Assembly: GCF_018343695.1 (NCBI RefSeq)
Contig: NZ_JAGYPJ010000001.1
Coordinates: 4,067,744-4,131,743 of the forward strand
Reading direction: 5' to 3'
DNA: 64,000 bases
Origin: Lederbergia citrisecunda
GTDB taxonomy: Bacteria; Bacillota; Bacilli; Bacillales; Bacillaceae_C
Within the stretch, counting starts at the first letter, position 1. Each line of letters starts with the position of its first letter. Both the position numbers and the translations under genes were made by a program. Positions 25,397 through 33,853 of this stretch are shown piece by piece. The notes beneath the pieces are model-generated. The model ran no database searches and had not been told where the DNA came from. It worked only from the letters and a program-made list of their open reading frames with translations.

Positions 25397-26253
25397 AAGT
25401 ACATACTATCGGCTAGGTCGGGGAAGTCGATAAACGGATTCCGGTTTCCCTGAATATTTTGGATTGCCTGGTTTCTGTGTTTTTCATGAAGGAGCGGTGA
25501 AAATTGCGCATTCCATTTTCTCAATAATTGGAAGTTCACTCTTTTTCCGAATCCCCTCCTGATTTCGTTTGGATAGCGGAGGATGAAATAGAGCATTGCC
25601 CTTGCAACAGTGCCTTTGCCATATTCTGGTTCGAAAAAGTTAAAGTCGGCGATGCCGCAGTTATTGCGGATTTTTTCATCCGGCGATTCGGGATCGTAAT
25701 AAGGAAAATCATGAAAGGCAAAGTTGGCTCTCTTTGCATTGCATCCGGGATCGCACGCAAACAGGTGATGAAGGTCTCCTTTCATTGGCTCACGCCCCCC
25801 AAACCAAGATTGCGGAACGATATGCTCTGCGTTGAATTTGAATTCTTCAGGTACTGTTTTATCCGGATGAGCGGCTTCTCCAACTTTGAAATCAGCTTCC
25901 TTTTGCCGCATGCGGACTTCATAATCCTTTCTGAGCAAATCAGCAGGATGATTTTCTTCACCGGAATAAATGCTCTTTACGCTTCCGTTTGGCTGTAGAT
26001 CAACCCATGTATATAAATATTCATCCTTGCTGACGAAATAGGGCAGCCGGTTTTTATGGGTCCTTTCCACGAGCGAGTGAAGTATATTGAATTTCTGCCG
26101 TGAATTCCCCATGAGTAGATCCAATCCGTGATAATATTGAGAAATGAACTCACGATCCAATCCTTCATCATAATAGGCACGTTCATTTTCCTTCATATTC
26201 ATCTGATTATGCTGGACACTCCCGATTCTTTTCTCGAGCTGCTCCAATTTCAT
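25381..26253 (-). CDS. Endonuclease I-family nuclease, cytoplasmic form
   Basis: 290 aa from the ATG at 26253, close behind GGGGGTGAT. The EndoI catalytic region is FNAEHIVPQSWFGGREPMKGDLHHLFACDPGCNAKRANFAF (about residues 150-190), with the HxxP and DLHHLF (HNH-like, beta-beta-alpha metal) motifs. Known Bacillus relatives (Bsn, YurI) are secreted; here no signal peptide is present, the N-terminus being charged (KLEQLEKRIGS). Starts 11 bases after the ABC-F stop, so the genes are translationally coupled. GC content is above that of the neighbouring sugar genes. RNase or DNase activity cannot be decided. Confidence 0.8.
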   Translation of the reverse strand: MKLEQLEKRIGSVQHNQMNMKENERAYYDEGLDREFISQYYHGLDLLMGNSRQKFNILHSLVERTHKNRLPYFVSKDEYLYTWVDLQPNGSVKSIYSGEENHPADLLRKDYEVRMRQKEADFKVGEAAHPDKTVPEEFKFNAEHIVPQSWFGGREPMKGDLHHLFACDPGCNAKRANFAFHDFPYYDPESPDEKIRNNCGIADFNFFEPEYGKGTVARAMLYFILRYPNEIRRGFGKRVNFQLLRKWNAQFSPLLHEKHRNQAIQNIQGNRNPFIDFPDLADSMYFPLKT

Positions 26254-26264
26254 CGTATCACCCC

Positions 26265-27821
26265 CTAAAGGACCTTCGTTGTCCAAGTTTCACAGTTCCA
26301 AACGTCCGTTGCTATTTTTCGGTAAAAATCCGGCTCGTGGCTGATAAGAAGTATGGAACCTTTATATGCTTTCAAGGCGCGCTTTAGCTCTTCCTTCGCA
26401 TCTGTATCAAGATGGTTCGTAGGCTCATCCAGCACAAGTAGATTGGATTCCTGATTGACAAGCTTGCAGAGGCGAACCTTCGCCTTTTCACCGCCGCTCA
26501 GCACATCCATTCTGCTCTCGATATGCTTCGTTGTGAGGCCACATTTGGCTAGTACGGAACGGATTTCGTACTGGGTAAACGATGGAAACGAATTCCACAG
26601 CTCTTCGATACATGTATTGGCATTTCCGCCTTGCACTTCTTGCTCGAAATAGCCGATGTGCAAATAATCCCCAAGCCGGACACTTCCGGAAACGGGCTTG
26701 ATTTCACCAAGGATGCTGCGGAGCAATGTTGTTTTTCCAATTCCGTTTGCGCCTGTGAGCGCAATTTTTTGACCGCGATCCATTTTCAAGCTTAGCGGCT
26801 TGGACAGCGGCTCATGATAGCCGATGACAAGCTCGTCTGTTTCAAAGATGGATTTTCCACTCGCCCTGGCTTCACGGAAATGAAATTCAGGCTTTGGCTT
26901 TTGTGCGGAAAGTTCGATGACCTCCATTTTATCCAATTTCTTTTGTCGTGACATCGCCATGTTTCTTGTCGATACCCGGGCTTTATTGCGAGCGACGAAA
27001 TCCTTCAGCTCGGAAATTTCCTGTTGCTGCCTCTTGTATGCCGCTTCAAGTTGCTGTTTTTTCATTTCATATACTTTCATAAAATCATCGTAGTCTCCGA
27101 CATAGCGGTTCAGCTCTTGGTTTTCCATATGATAAATAAGATTAACTACACTGTTTAAAAACGGGATATCATGTGAAATCAGGATAAATGCATTTTCATA
27201 TTCTTGAAGGTAGCGCTTGAGCCATTCAATATGGACTTCATCCAGATAGTTGGTTGGCTCGTCCAAAAGCAGAATATCCGGCTTTTCCAAAAGTAGCTTC
27301 GCGAGCAGAACCTTGGTCCGTTGACCTCCGGAAAGCTCTTGGACGTCCCGTTCAAGACCAATTTCATCAAGACCGAGTCCGCGGGAGATTTCCTCAACCT
27401 TAGCATCGATCATATAAAAATCGTTATGGGTGAGCGTTTCCTGAATGATGCCAGTTTCTTCGAGCAGCTGCTCGAGCTCATCAGGGGATGCGGCGCTCAT
27501 TTTTTCGTAAATTCCATTCATCTCGGCTTCCAAATCAAATAAATATTGAAATGCCATTTTCAATACATCTCTTATGGAAAAGCCTTCTTTAAGAACGGCG
27601 TGCTGATCCAGATAGCCGACTCTTACCTTCCTCGCCCATTCAATTTTCCCTTCGTCTGCTTGGAGCTTTCTTGTAATGATGTTCATAAAGGTGGACTTTC
27701 CCTCGCCGTTTGCACCGATAAGACCGATATGCTCGCCTTTTAAAAGGCGAAATGATACATTATGAAAGATAGCACGGTCGCCAAAACCGTGGCTTAGCTT
27801 ACTGACAGATAGTATGCTCAT
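26265..27821 (-). CDS. yfmM: ABC-F family ATPase, YfmM-like
   Basis: 518 aa, the length I recall for B. subtilis YfmM. Two ABC domains: Walker A GANGEGKST (about residues 37-45) and GANGIGKTT (about 353-361); signatures LSGGQRTKV and LSGGEKAKV; Walker B LLLDEPTNYLDEVH and LVLDEPTNHLDTDA. The linker (about 235-305) is the P-site tRNA interaction motif. No membrane segment. ABC-F proteins act on the ribosome, in translation or antibiotic protection. It is followed by the endonuclease gene on the same transcript. Confidence 0.82.
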   Translation of the reverse strand: MSILSVSKLSHGFGDRAIFHNVSFRLLKGEHIGLIGANGEGKSTFMNIITRKLQADEGKIEWARKVRVGYLDQHAVLKEGFSIRDVLKMAFQYLFDLEAEMNGIYEKMSAASPDELEQLLEETGIIQETLTHNDFYMIDAKVEEISRGLGLDEIGLERDVQELSGGQRTKVLLAKLLLEKPDILLLDEPTNYLDEVHIEWLKRYLQEYENAFILISHDIPFLNSVVNLIYHMENQELNRYVGDYDDFMKVYEMKKQQLEAAYKRQQQEISELKDFVARNKARVSTRNMAMSRQKKLDKMEVIELSAQKPKPEFHFREARASGKSIFETDELVIGYHEPLSKPLSLKMDRGQKIALTGANGIGKTTLLRSILGEIKPVSGSVRLGDYLHIGYFEQEVQGGNANTCIEELWNSFPSFTQYEIRSVLAKCGLTTKHIESRMDVLSGGEKAKVRLCKLVNQESNLLVLDEPTNHLDTDAKEELKRALKAYKGSILLISHEPDFYRKIATDVWNCETWTTKVL

Positions 27822-28382
27822 GATACACCTCTTTTGATGGATTTTAATTAATGGCTCTTTTCTTAAACAATGTTGCTTTTTTCTTAATTTAAATAATAAG
27901 AGTAAATTTGGAACTCAAAACTTAGTCATTCAGCTGAGAAAAGAGCTGCTTACTTTATAAGAATCGCTAAACTCACCTTTTAGGGGTAAAAGCCGGCTTT
28001 TGGGCTTAAAAAAAAACAAACTTTACGAAAACAGCCTAATTTATTGAATCAAAGCCCGCCGCATAGTTCTGCCGATTGTGCCGAGATCATTTTTGAATAG
28101 ATGCAAATCTCAAGCTCAACGACGGATCACGGCTGGATCAATGGATTGTATAAATAAACTATTAATCTTTCATTTGACTGAAAATAAAATCTGAATGGAT
28201 ACTGACAAAACCGGGCTTAATATAATAGAGCTTAGTGTATGACCATTTCAGAAAGTTCATGTTTAATCCTTCCTTTCCCATTTATTATAAGCACAAAGTC
28301 TCCTCTTGAAAATAGGAAGAGGATGGGTCAATCGATCAAAATTGGGGAAAGAAAAGACGAGAGTGAATGCGAGGGATCCGAT
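27822..28382. other. Intergenic region between divergent yfmM-like and GTPase genes
   Basis: 560 bases. It holds a perfect palindrome AAAAGCCGGCTTTT (27988-28001) and a TATAAT box at 28221-28226 without a convincing -35 partner. ABC-F genes often have long attenuating leaders, so part of this may be the yfmM leader. No gene or RNA recognised. Confidence 0.4.
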
Positions 28383-29615
28383 ATGAATAAAGACAATCAA
28401 TTTGACTCAGTTTTTAACCAGTTGAAAGGCCAGCTGAACAAGCTACCGATAGCCGGCAATTCAAAGAAAAAAATGCTATCAAAACTGAGTGAACTGAAAG
28501 AAATGACCGTTGATGCTCGAGAGCCGCGAATTGCGCTCATCGGGCGGAGAGGAGCAGGGAAGTCCTCCCTCATCAATGCACTGTTCGGTGAAGCGAAACA
28601 GTTCGTCAGCCCTGTGCAGGCTGGAACGGGGCGGGGAAAATGGTTTTGGTATCCTTCTGAAGAGGAGAAAAAAATCCGCCTGCTTGATTCACGGGGGCTC
28701 GGAGAAACTGAAAAGCCAATTGAAAGCTCGGAAGAAGCATCCGCCTTTAACCAGTTGAAAAAAGAATTGGAGGCCGAACAGCCCGATGTATTATTATTCC
28801 TCATCAAGGGGAAGGAAACGGATGCGAGAATTGAAGAAGATTTACGGGAATTGAACTTGCTGCGGACATTCGTTAAGGAGACCCATCAATACGATGTTCC
28901 AGTCCTCTGTGTTGTGACTCAGGTGGATGAGCTGGATCCGCCGTATTACAAAGAGGTGCCGTTTGACGCGAATCCTATCAAGGCTGCCAATATCCGGGCA
29001 GCAGTCGAATTGATGGAAAAGCGGTTCCAGGAAGCTGAAATACCGCTTCTCAACATTATCCCGGTCTGTACGTATGTGGATTTTGATGAAGAAGGCAATA
29101 TTCTCTTCGATATGCGCTGGAATATTGATAAGGTATCCTCCTATTTAATTGATTCGCTGCCAAATGAAGCAATATTGAAAACAGCAAAGGCGACCCAAGC
29201 CAAATCCGCAAAAAAAAAAGTCGCACAAAAAATTATTTTGACAATGTCGGGAATCGCAGGCATCATCGCACTTGAGCCAATTCCGTTTGCCGACATGCCT
29301 ATTTTGACAGCTCTGCAAGCTCTGATGATAATGGCTATCGCCTACATTGCCGGCCGCGAGATCAGCAGGAAAACAGCTGCAGAATTCATAGGTGCGGTTG
29401 GTGCTAATCTTGGATTGGCGTTTGCAGTAAGAGAAGGAGTCCGCTCGGTGGTCAAGCTTATACCTGCTGCCGGAAATGTAATTTCCGGTGCGGTGGCCGG
29501 TGCTATAACTTTCGGGATCGGACAGGCTGGCATCGTGTATTTCATAGATGGGCATGATATTGGAAAGGCAAAGAAGGCATTCCAATCAGGTAGAAAACAA
29601 TATAAAAAGGATTAG
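28383..29615 (+). CDS. Era/YfjP-type GTPase with hydrophobic C-terminus
   Basis: 410 aa from the ATG at 28383, eight bases after GAGGG; the longer ORF from 28239 has no ribosome site. G motifs: G1 GRRGAGKSS (residues 54-62), G3 DSRGLG (102-107), G4 TQVD (179-182). Residues about 315-400 are hydrophobic and Gly/Ala rich (two or three membrane-associating helices). The architecture resembles membrane-associated dynamin-like or DUF697-containing GTPases. Function unknown. Base composition is clearly richer in G+C than neighbours. The stop codon touches the decayed gntR copy. Confidence 0.75.
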   Translation: MNKDNQFDSVFNQLKGQLNKLPIAGNSKKKMLSKLSELKEMTVDAREPRIALIGRRGAGKSSLINALFGEAKQFVSPVQAGTGRGKWFWYPSEEEKKIRLLDSRGLGETEKPIESSEEASAFNQLKKELEAEQPDVLLFLIKGKETDARIEEDLRELNLLRTFVKETHQYDVPVLCVVTQVDELDPPYYKEVPFDANPIKAANIRAAVELMEKRFQEAEIPLLNIIPVCTYVDFDEEGNILFDMRWNIDKVSSYLIDSLPNEAILKTAKATQAKSAKKKVAQKIILTMSGIAGIIALEPIPFADMPILTALQALMIMAIAYIAGREISRKTAAEFIGAVGANLGLAFAVREGVRSVVKLIPAAGNVISGAVAGAITFGIGQAGIVYFIDGHDIGKAKKAFQSGRKQYKKD

Positions 29616-29739
29616 GAATACGAAAGCAAGTATTTGGAGGTTAGAGAGGGATACTAGCAGTATTATTAGAGAGTTGTTCGTATAGAGCGTTGCCATTTTT
29701 AACAAGAAAATAATCCCTTGACAAAATTATCATTAAATA
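29616..29739 (+). pseudogene. Decayed duplicate of the gntR 3' end and downstream spacer
   Basis: GAATACGAAAGCAA and the next bases (29616-29653) match 24969-25006 inside the UTRA domain with 34 of 38 identical; CCCTTGACAAAATTATC and on (29715-29739) match 25124-25148 with 23 of 25 identical. The copy is about 56 bases shorter and has stop codons, so it is not functional. With the intact gene it brackets the 4.5-kb block. Confidence 0.8.
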
Positions 29740-29746
29740 ATATGTT
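29718..29746 (+). promoter_or_regulatory. Promoter of the second padR operon
   Basis: TTGACA (29718-29723), 17-base spacer, TATGTT (29741-29746). It lies just upstream of three palindromes that would cover the start of transcription and the leader. Confidence 0.55.
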
Positions 29747-29754
29747 TAAAACAA

Positions 29755-29859
29755 CTACTTTGTTAAGCCAAGTAGTTGTTTTTAAAGTCACTATCTTGTT
29801 AAACAAAATAGCGAAGATCTAGTTTTTTATTTAATTCGCTATCTTGCTTAGCAATATAG
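29755..29859. promoter_or_regulatory. Three tandem 21-bp palindromes before padR
   Basis: Sites at 29755-29775, 29791-29811 and 29839-29859 share CTA-N2-TTG, a central TTA at the same offset, then CAA-N2-TAG, each an imperfect dyad. Centres are 36 and 48 bases apart. The last ends two bases before the padR ribosome site. They are best read as operators for the PadR protein encoded next. Confidence 0.65.
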
Positions 29860-29878
29860 CTGAGGAAGGATGCTGCAT

Positions 29879-30208
29879 ATGTCGATAAGAAGCCAGTTGT
29901 TAAAAGGGATTTTGGATGGTTGCGTGTTGGCTGTAATCGAGAAAGAACCCGTTTACGGATATGAACTTTCAAAAAAGCTGCAGGATATTGGCCTTGAAGA
30001 TGTAAGTGAAGGAACGATTTATCCTGTTTTGTTAAGACTTCAAAAAAACGGATTGATACGGGGAGAGATGAGGCCATCGGATTCGGGACCAAATCGGAAA
30101 TATTATTACTTGACGGAGATAGGGAAAGAGGCCTTATTGACCATTACAGAAGAGTGGAATCAAATAAGTGAGCCCGTCAATGCATTGTTCAAAAGGAGAG
30201 AAGACTAA
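29879..30208 (+). CDS. PadR-family transcriptional repressor (second operon)
   Basis: 109 aa from the ATG at 29879, nine bases after GAGGAAGG; the ATG at 29870 overlaps that site. PadR core: LLKGILDGCVLAVIEKEPVYGYELSKKL, GTIYPVLLRLQKNGLIRGEM and GPNRKYYYLTEIGKEAL. First gene of an operon with two HAAS-domain membrane proteins. Three matching palindromes lie upstream, so strong autoregulation is expected. Confidence 0.9.
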   Translation: MSIRSQLLKGILDGCVLAVIEKEPVYGYELSKKLQDIGLEDVSEGTIYPVLLRLQKNGLIRGEMRPSDSGPNRKYYYLTEIGKEALLTITEEWNQISEPVNALFKRRED

Positions 30209-30210
30209 CG

Positions 30211-30885
30211 ATGAATGTAAAAAAATTAATAGCAGAAAACAATCGAAAAAGAGAATTATTAACACCAGAAAATGAAGCATATTACAGTGATATGTTGATT
30301 TATATAAGGCTTCAAATGGCATTATCAGAGCAGCAGTCCGAAGAAGTGTTGATGGAAATGCTTGACCATTTACTTGAAGGACAGGAAGAAGGAAAAACAG
30401 CTAAAGACATTTTCGGAGACAACCCGAAAGCATTTGCCGATGAAATTATTGAGCAATTGCCAAAAGAGAAAAAGCGAGCCGTTATTCCTTTTATTGCAGG
30501 AATAGTAGCCAATATCGTTAGTTGGATTTTAATGATAAGAGGAATTCTTTTTCTCGTATTATCACAATTTACAGAGGTGAAAACGGAGGTTTACCCAATT
30601 GCAGTTGTTGCCGTAGCCTTCGTCATCTCATGCTTTGTATGCATCACAATTTGGTTTATTTTAAGACTGGTTAAAAATTCGCTGTTTCAAGAAAAGCGAA
30701 ATACAAAAATGGATATGCTTAAGGCAGGGTTAGTCGGTGCTGTAGGCATGGGTGTCGTACTGGCAGCAACTCTGTTCATCCCGGAAGTTGGACCTTCATT
30801 CAATTTTTCATGGTGGGCGTCTTTCATTGCTGGGGGCATTCTATGGATAATCTTGTTTATCACGAAGAAGCTAGGAGGTAAATAA
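30211..30885 (+). CDS. HAAS-domain membrane protein A
   Basis: 224 aa. The soluble head (residues 1-85) shows NRKRELLTPENEAYYSDMLIYIRLQ and EEVLMEMLDHLLEGQEEGKTAKDIFGDNPKAFADEIIEQLP, the HAAS-type helical hairpin. Four membrane segments follow (about 94-118, 128-150, 170-190 and 198-218). Starts two bases after the padR stop. Partners of this type are controlled by PadR and have unknown, envelope-related roles. Confidence 0.75.
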   Translation: MNVKKLIAENNRKRELLTPENEAYYSDMLIYIRLQMALSEQQSEEVLMEMLDHLLEGQEEGKTAKDIFGDNPKAFADEIIEQLPKEKKRAVIPFIAGIVANIVSWILMIRGILFLVLSQFTEVKTEVYPIAVVAVAFVISCFVCITIWFILRLVKNSLFQEKRNTKMDMLKAGLVGAVGMGVVLAATLFIPEVGPSFNFSWWASFIAGGILWIILFITKKLGGK

Positions 30886-30886
30886 A

Positions 30887-31642
30887 ATGTTATCAAATAA
30901 AAGTGAGAGATTTATAGAAAATCTTCGACTGTATCTTATGACATCAGGAAAAAATGAAAAAGAAATAAGTGAATTAGTAGAGGAACTAAGGGATCATCTT
31001 ATTGAATCAGAAAAACATGGAAAGAATATTGAGGGAATCATAGATTGTACTCCTGCTGAATATATGGCTACCCTGAAAAGGGAAATGAAGACTGATTATA
31101 AAAGTCTAGTAAAAAATCTACCTATCTTTTTTCTTGGAGTTATTGCTTATTTTATGATGGGACCTGCGATAAAAGGGGAGTTTGAACTGAACATAGTTCA
31201 AGTCATTGGTTTTCCTATCATCGCCGCGATAGGTTTCGTAATTTACATTGTCTTTTTACAACGAGCGGGAAAAAATCAGTATTCAAACAAGAAACTTTTC
31301 TTTGTTGGTATGATGGCTTCTGCAAGTGTGATGGTCCTGTTCATACTTTTAATGGTAGCGAGTGGAGTTTTTATTGAACCTTTTTATAAGGCAAGTACAC
31401 TTGCAAACTGGACCATTGTAGCGATATGTTCCTTCATTTTTATTTTCGGTGCATTATGGGCTAAAGCGTGGTTTCCTATTTGGATCCCGGTTATACTTTT
31501 CATTCCCGATTTTCTTTTCCGTTTTTCCAAATTACCTGATGAAACGATTCTTGTTATTAGTTTCATGTCTTTTATACTTATGTTTATTTTAATCATTTTA
31601 AGTTTAGTGGTCACTGAGAGAAAAAAGCCAAAAGTAACATAA
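30887..31642 (+). CDS. HAAS-domain membrane protein B
   Basis: 251 aa. Again an N-terminal HAAS-like head (SELVEELRDHLIESEKHGKNIEGIIDCTPAEYMATLKREM, about residues 27-66), then six or seven hydrophobic segments. Starts one base after the stop of the preceding gene, behind AGGAGGT, so it is coupled to it. No catalytic motif. It ends in a hairpin shared with the converging EamA gene. Confidence 0.72.
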   Translation: MLSNKSERFIENLRLYLMTSGKNEKEISELVEELRDHLIESEKHGKNIEGIIDCTPAEYMATLKREMKTDYKSLVKNLPIFFLGVIAYFMMGPAIKGEFELNIVQVIGFPIIAAIGFVIYIVFLQRAGKNQYSNKKLFFVGMMASASVMVLFILLMVASGVFIEPFYKASTLANWTIVAICSFIFIFGALWAKAWFPIWIPVILFIPDFLFRFSKLPDETILVISFMSFILMFILIILSLVVTERKKPKVT

Positions 31643-31664
31643 TGGATATATGTTACTTTTGGCT
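31626..31664 (-). terminator. Convergent terminator between padR operon and eamA-type gene
   Basis: Perfect 15-base arms AGCCAAAAGTAACAT (31626-31640) and complement (31650-31664). The T run is on the minus strand, so it mainly serves the EamA gene, whose stop is at 31653. Confidence 0.75.
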
Positions 31665-32531
31665 ATACAGTTGCTTTCGTTGGTAGGTAGACAGTACGAC
31701 TCCTCCTACTATAAAAATGGAGCCGACTATTTCTACGCCTGTAATTGGTTTGAATAATAGTATGAGTCCAAATATCATTGCGACAAAGGGCTCAAGATTT
31801 GATAATATGGATGCCTTGGAAGCATCGACATGACGTATATTGCTATTCCAAATAAGTGTGGCTAGTCCATGCACAATAACGGCCGTTCCGATTAAAAGCC
31901 CCCAATCAGTGATGTTGCTACTGATTTGTAACGGATTATCGAGCGAAAATGCAAAAAAGATCGAAATAAACAGACCAACAACATTCGAATATAAAGTAAT
32001 CATAAGTGGATCGATTCTTTGGGAGAGTACTCTTGTCATAATGATCATAATTGCAAAGGTGACCATAGTGACTACAATCCAAAGAAGGCCAATTTCAACG
32101 TGTAAAGACGATAAACTGCCTTTTGTTACAACAAAAAAAATCCCAACAATCGCCACGATAGAACCGAATATCATTCGAGTAGATAATCTTTCTTTTAAGA
32201 AGATAGCTGCTAAAACACTAGTTAAAATTGGAGTTGTAGCTAATATTAATGCGGAAGTTGTGGGGTCAGCTGTTTGTAATCCTTCAAAAAACGACCATTG
32301 GTTTATAAATACTCCGATAAATCCCAGAAAGAAAATCACTATTACATCCGTTTTATTTATACGACTTAGCTGTTTTTTGTAAGATAATGCAATTAGAAAA
32401 AGCACAATGAAGACAAGCCTTAGAAATGTTAATAGAGCAGGAGAGAAACTCTGTACTAAAATCTTTCCAAATACAAAATTACTTCCCCAAACGACCACAC
32501 AAAAAGTTAGCCATGCATAAGCTTTAAACAT
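31653..32531 (-). CDS. EamA/DMT-family transporter
   Basis: 292 aa from the ATG at 32531 (AAGGA 11 bases upstream); the longer ORF from 32675 runs into the neighbouring gene and lacks a site. Ten membrane segments in two EamA halves: WLTFCVVVWGSNFVFGKIL at the N-terminus, PTTSALILATTPILTSVLAAIFLKERL near residue 88-115, and LSNLEPFVAMIFGLILL in the second half. Exports metabolites or amino acids in the family; substrate unknown here. Confidence 0.85.
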   Translation of the reverse strand: MFKAYAWLTFCVVVWGSNFVFGKILVQSFSPALLTFLRLVFIVLFLIALSYKKQLSRINKTDVIVIFFLGFIGVFINQWSFFEGLQTADPTTSALILATTPILTSVLAAIFLKERLSTRMIFGSIVAIVGIFFVVTKGSLSSLHVEIGLLWIVVTMVTFAIMIIMTRVLSQRIDPLMITLYSNVVGLFISIFFAFSLDNPLQISSNITDWGLLIGTAVIVHGLATLIWNSNIRHVDASKASILSNLEPFVAMIFGLILLFKPITGVEIVGSIFIVGGVVLSTYQRKQLYSQK

Positions 32532-32655
32532 AGATGAATCCGTCCTTTTATGAAATGCTAACTTTTCTATTTTATCCGTAAAAGGATGCATCGTAAACTT
32601 ATAAGCAATTAACAGACTTCCTGGCCTAAACACTAGCGTTTCGCTATTCTCCCGT

Positions 32656-32991
32656 TTAGCCTTCCAGCCATTCACAATGTGGATCTTCTCGTTCCCACTG
32701 ATACTGATGGAGGTTAATCTGATTATCTTTTATAACCTCGATACCTTCACGTTCTAGTAAGAACTGTTGCTGATAGGCGGTTTCGGAATCTCCAATTACA
32801 ATTTCACCTTTAGCATTCACGACACGGTGCCAAGGAAGTTCATATTTCGAACTCATTGAGTGAAGAATTCGTGAAACTTGTCTTGCCCCACGTGGATTTC
32901 CGGCTAGACGTGCAATTTGACCATATGTAGCGACACGACCTTTGGGGATCGATTTTAAGGTAGTTATAACTTTTTCTGTAAATGGATTCAT
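32656..32991 (-). CDS. Alkyltransferase-like (ATL) DNA-binding protein
   Basis: 111 aa from the ATG at 32991, six bases after GGAGAGG. This is the DNA-binding domain of O6-alkylguanine alkyltransferase (GRVATYGQIARLAGNPRGARQVSRIL) but the catalytic PCHR is PWHR here (Trp54 in LPWHRVV). ATL proteins bind and flip O6-alkylguanine without repairing it and hand the lesion to nucleotide excision repair. The wing ends in an unusual C-terminus with HQYQWERE. Single gene. Confidence 0.85.
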   Translation of the reverse strand: MNPFTEKVITTLKSIPKGRVATYGQIARLAGNPRGARQVSRILHSMSSKYELPWHRVVNAKGEIVIGDSETAYQQQFLLEREGIEVIKDNQINLHQYQWEREDPHCEWLEG

Positions 32992-33151
32992 TTTTAACCT
33001 CTCCAATCTTTTTCAGTATATCATTTGTTTGTTTAATAAATAGGGTAATAATGACTGTAATATAGTTCTAGCAGGAAAAATCCTCGTGACACTACGGGGA
33101 TATTGAATATCATGTATAATCTTAGTAATAAGTGGAAAAAGGAAGATCATT

Positions 33152-33853
33152 ATGGCGAAAATTATGATTGTAGAAGATGATCCGAAGATTGCTAAGCTGC
33201 TTCAAAACCATCTTGAAAAGTATGGATATCAGGCGAAGCTAACGGAGGATTTTGAACATATATTGGCGCTTTTCACAGAAATAAAACCAGACTTGGTTCT
33301 GCTGGACATTAATTTGCCAAGTTATGACGGATATTACTGGTGTAGGCAAATTCGTAAAATATCAACGTGTCCGATATTATTTATTTCCGCTAGGTCGGGT
33401 GAGATGGATCAAGTGATGGCATTAGAAAATGGTGCGGATGATTTTATAACGAAACCGTTCCATTATGAGGTGGTCATGGCTAAAATTCGTAGTCAATTGC
33501 GGCGTGCCTACGGAGAATATGCCCCTAAAGTAGAGGAACGAATCGTTAATATAGAAGGACTTACTCTTTATATGGAACGGATGGAAGCGGAAAAAGGAGA
33601 GAAGACTGTTTCTTTAACTAAAAAAGAAGCCATCTTGCTGGAAACTCTCATGAGAAGATCTCCACGAGTAGTAAGTCGTGAAGCGATATTAGAAAAATTA
33701 TGGGACGATCAATCATTCGTTGATGAAAACACCCTGAATGTCAACATAACACGTGTACGTAAAAAGCTTCAGGAACTTGAAATTGATAACGCTATAGAAA
33801 CTGTACGGGGAGCAGGATACCGGCTAGTTCCTAATTGGGTGGAAGAAGGATGA
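33152..33853 (+). CDS. OmpR-type response regulator, BceR-like
   Basis: 233 aa. Receiver domain with the phosphorylation site Asp52 (LVLLDINLPSYDG) and the conserved Lys in ITKPFHYE near residue 104; winged-helix effector domain with LTKKEAILLETLMRRSPRVVSREAILEKLW and NTLNVNITRVRKKLQEL. First gene of a Bce-type antimicrobial-peptide sensing and detoxification module; the kinase start overlaps its stop. A TTACA-N4-TGTAA palindrome 5' of the ABC genes is its probable target. Confidence 0.88.
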   Translation: MAKIMIVEDDPKIAKLLQNHLEKYGYQAKLTEDFEHILALFTEIKPDLVLLDINLPSYDGYYWCRQIRKISTCPILFISARSGEMDQVMALENGADDFITKPFHYEVVMAKIRSQLRRAYGEYAPKVEERIVNIEGLTLYMERMEAEKGEKTVSLTKKEAILLETLMRRSPRVVSREAILEKLWDDQSFVDENTLNVNITRVRKKLQELEIDNAIETVRGAGYRLVPNWVEEG

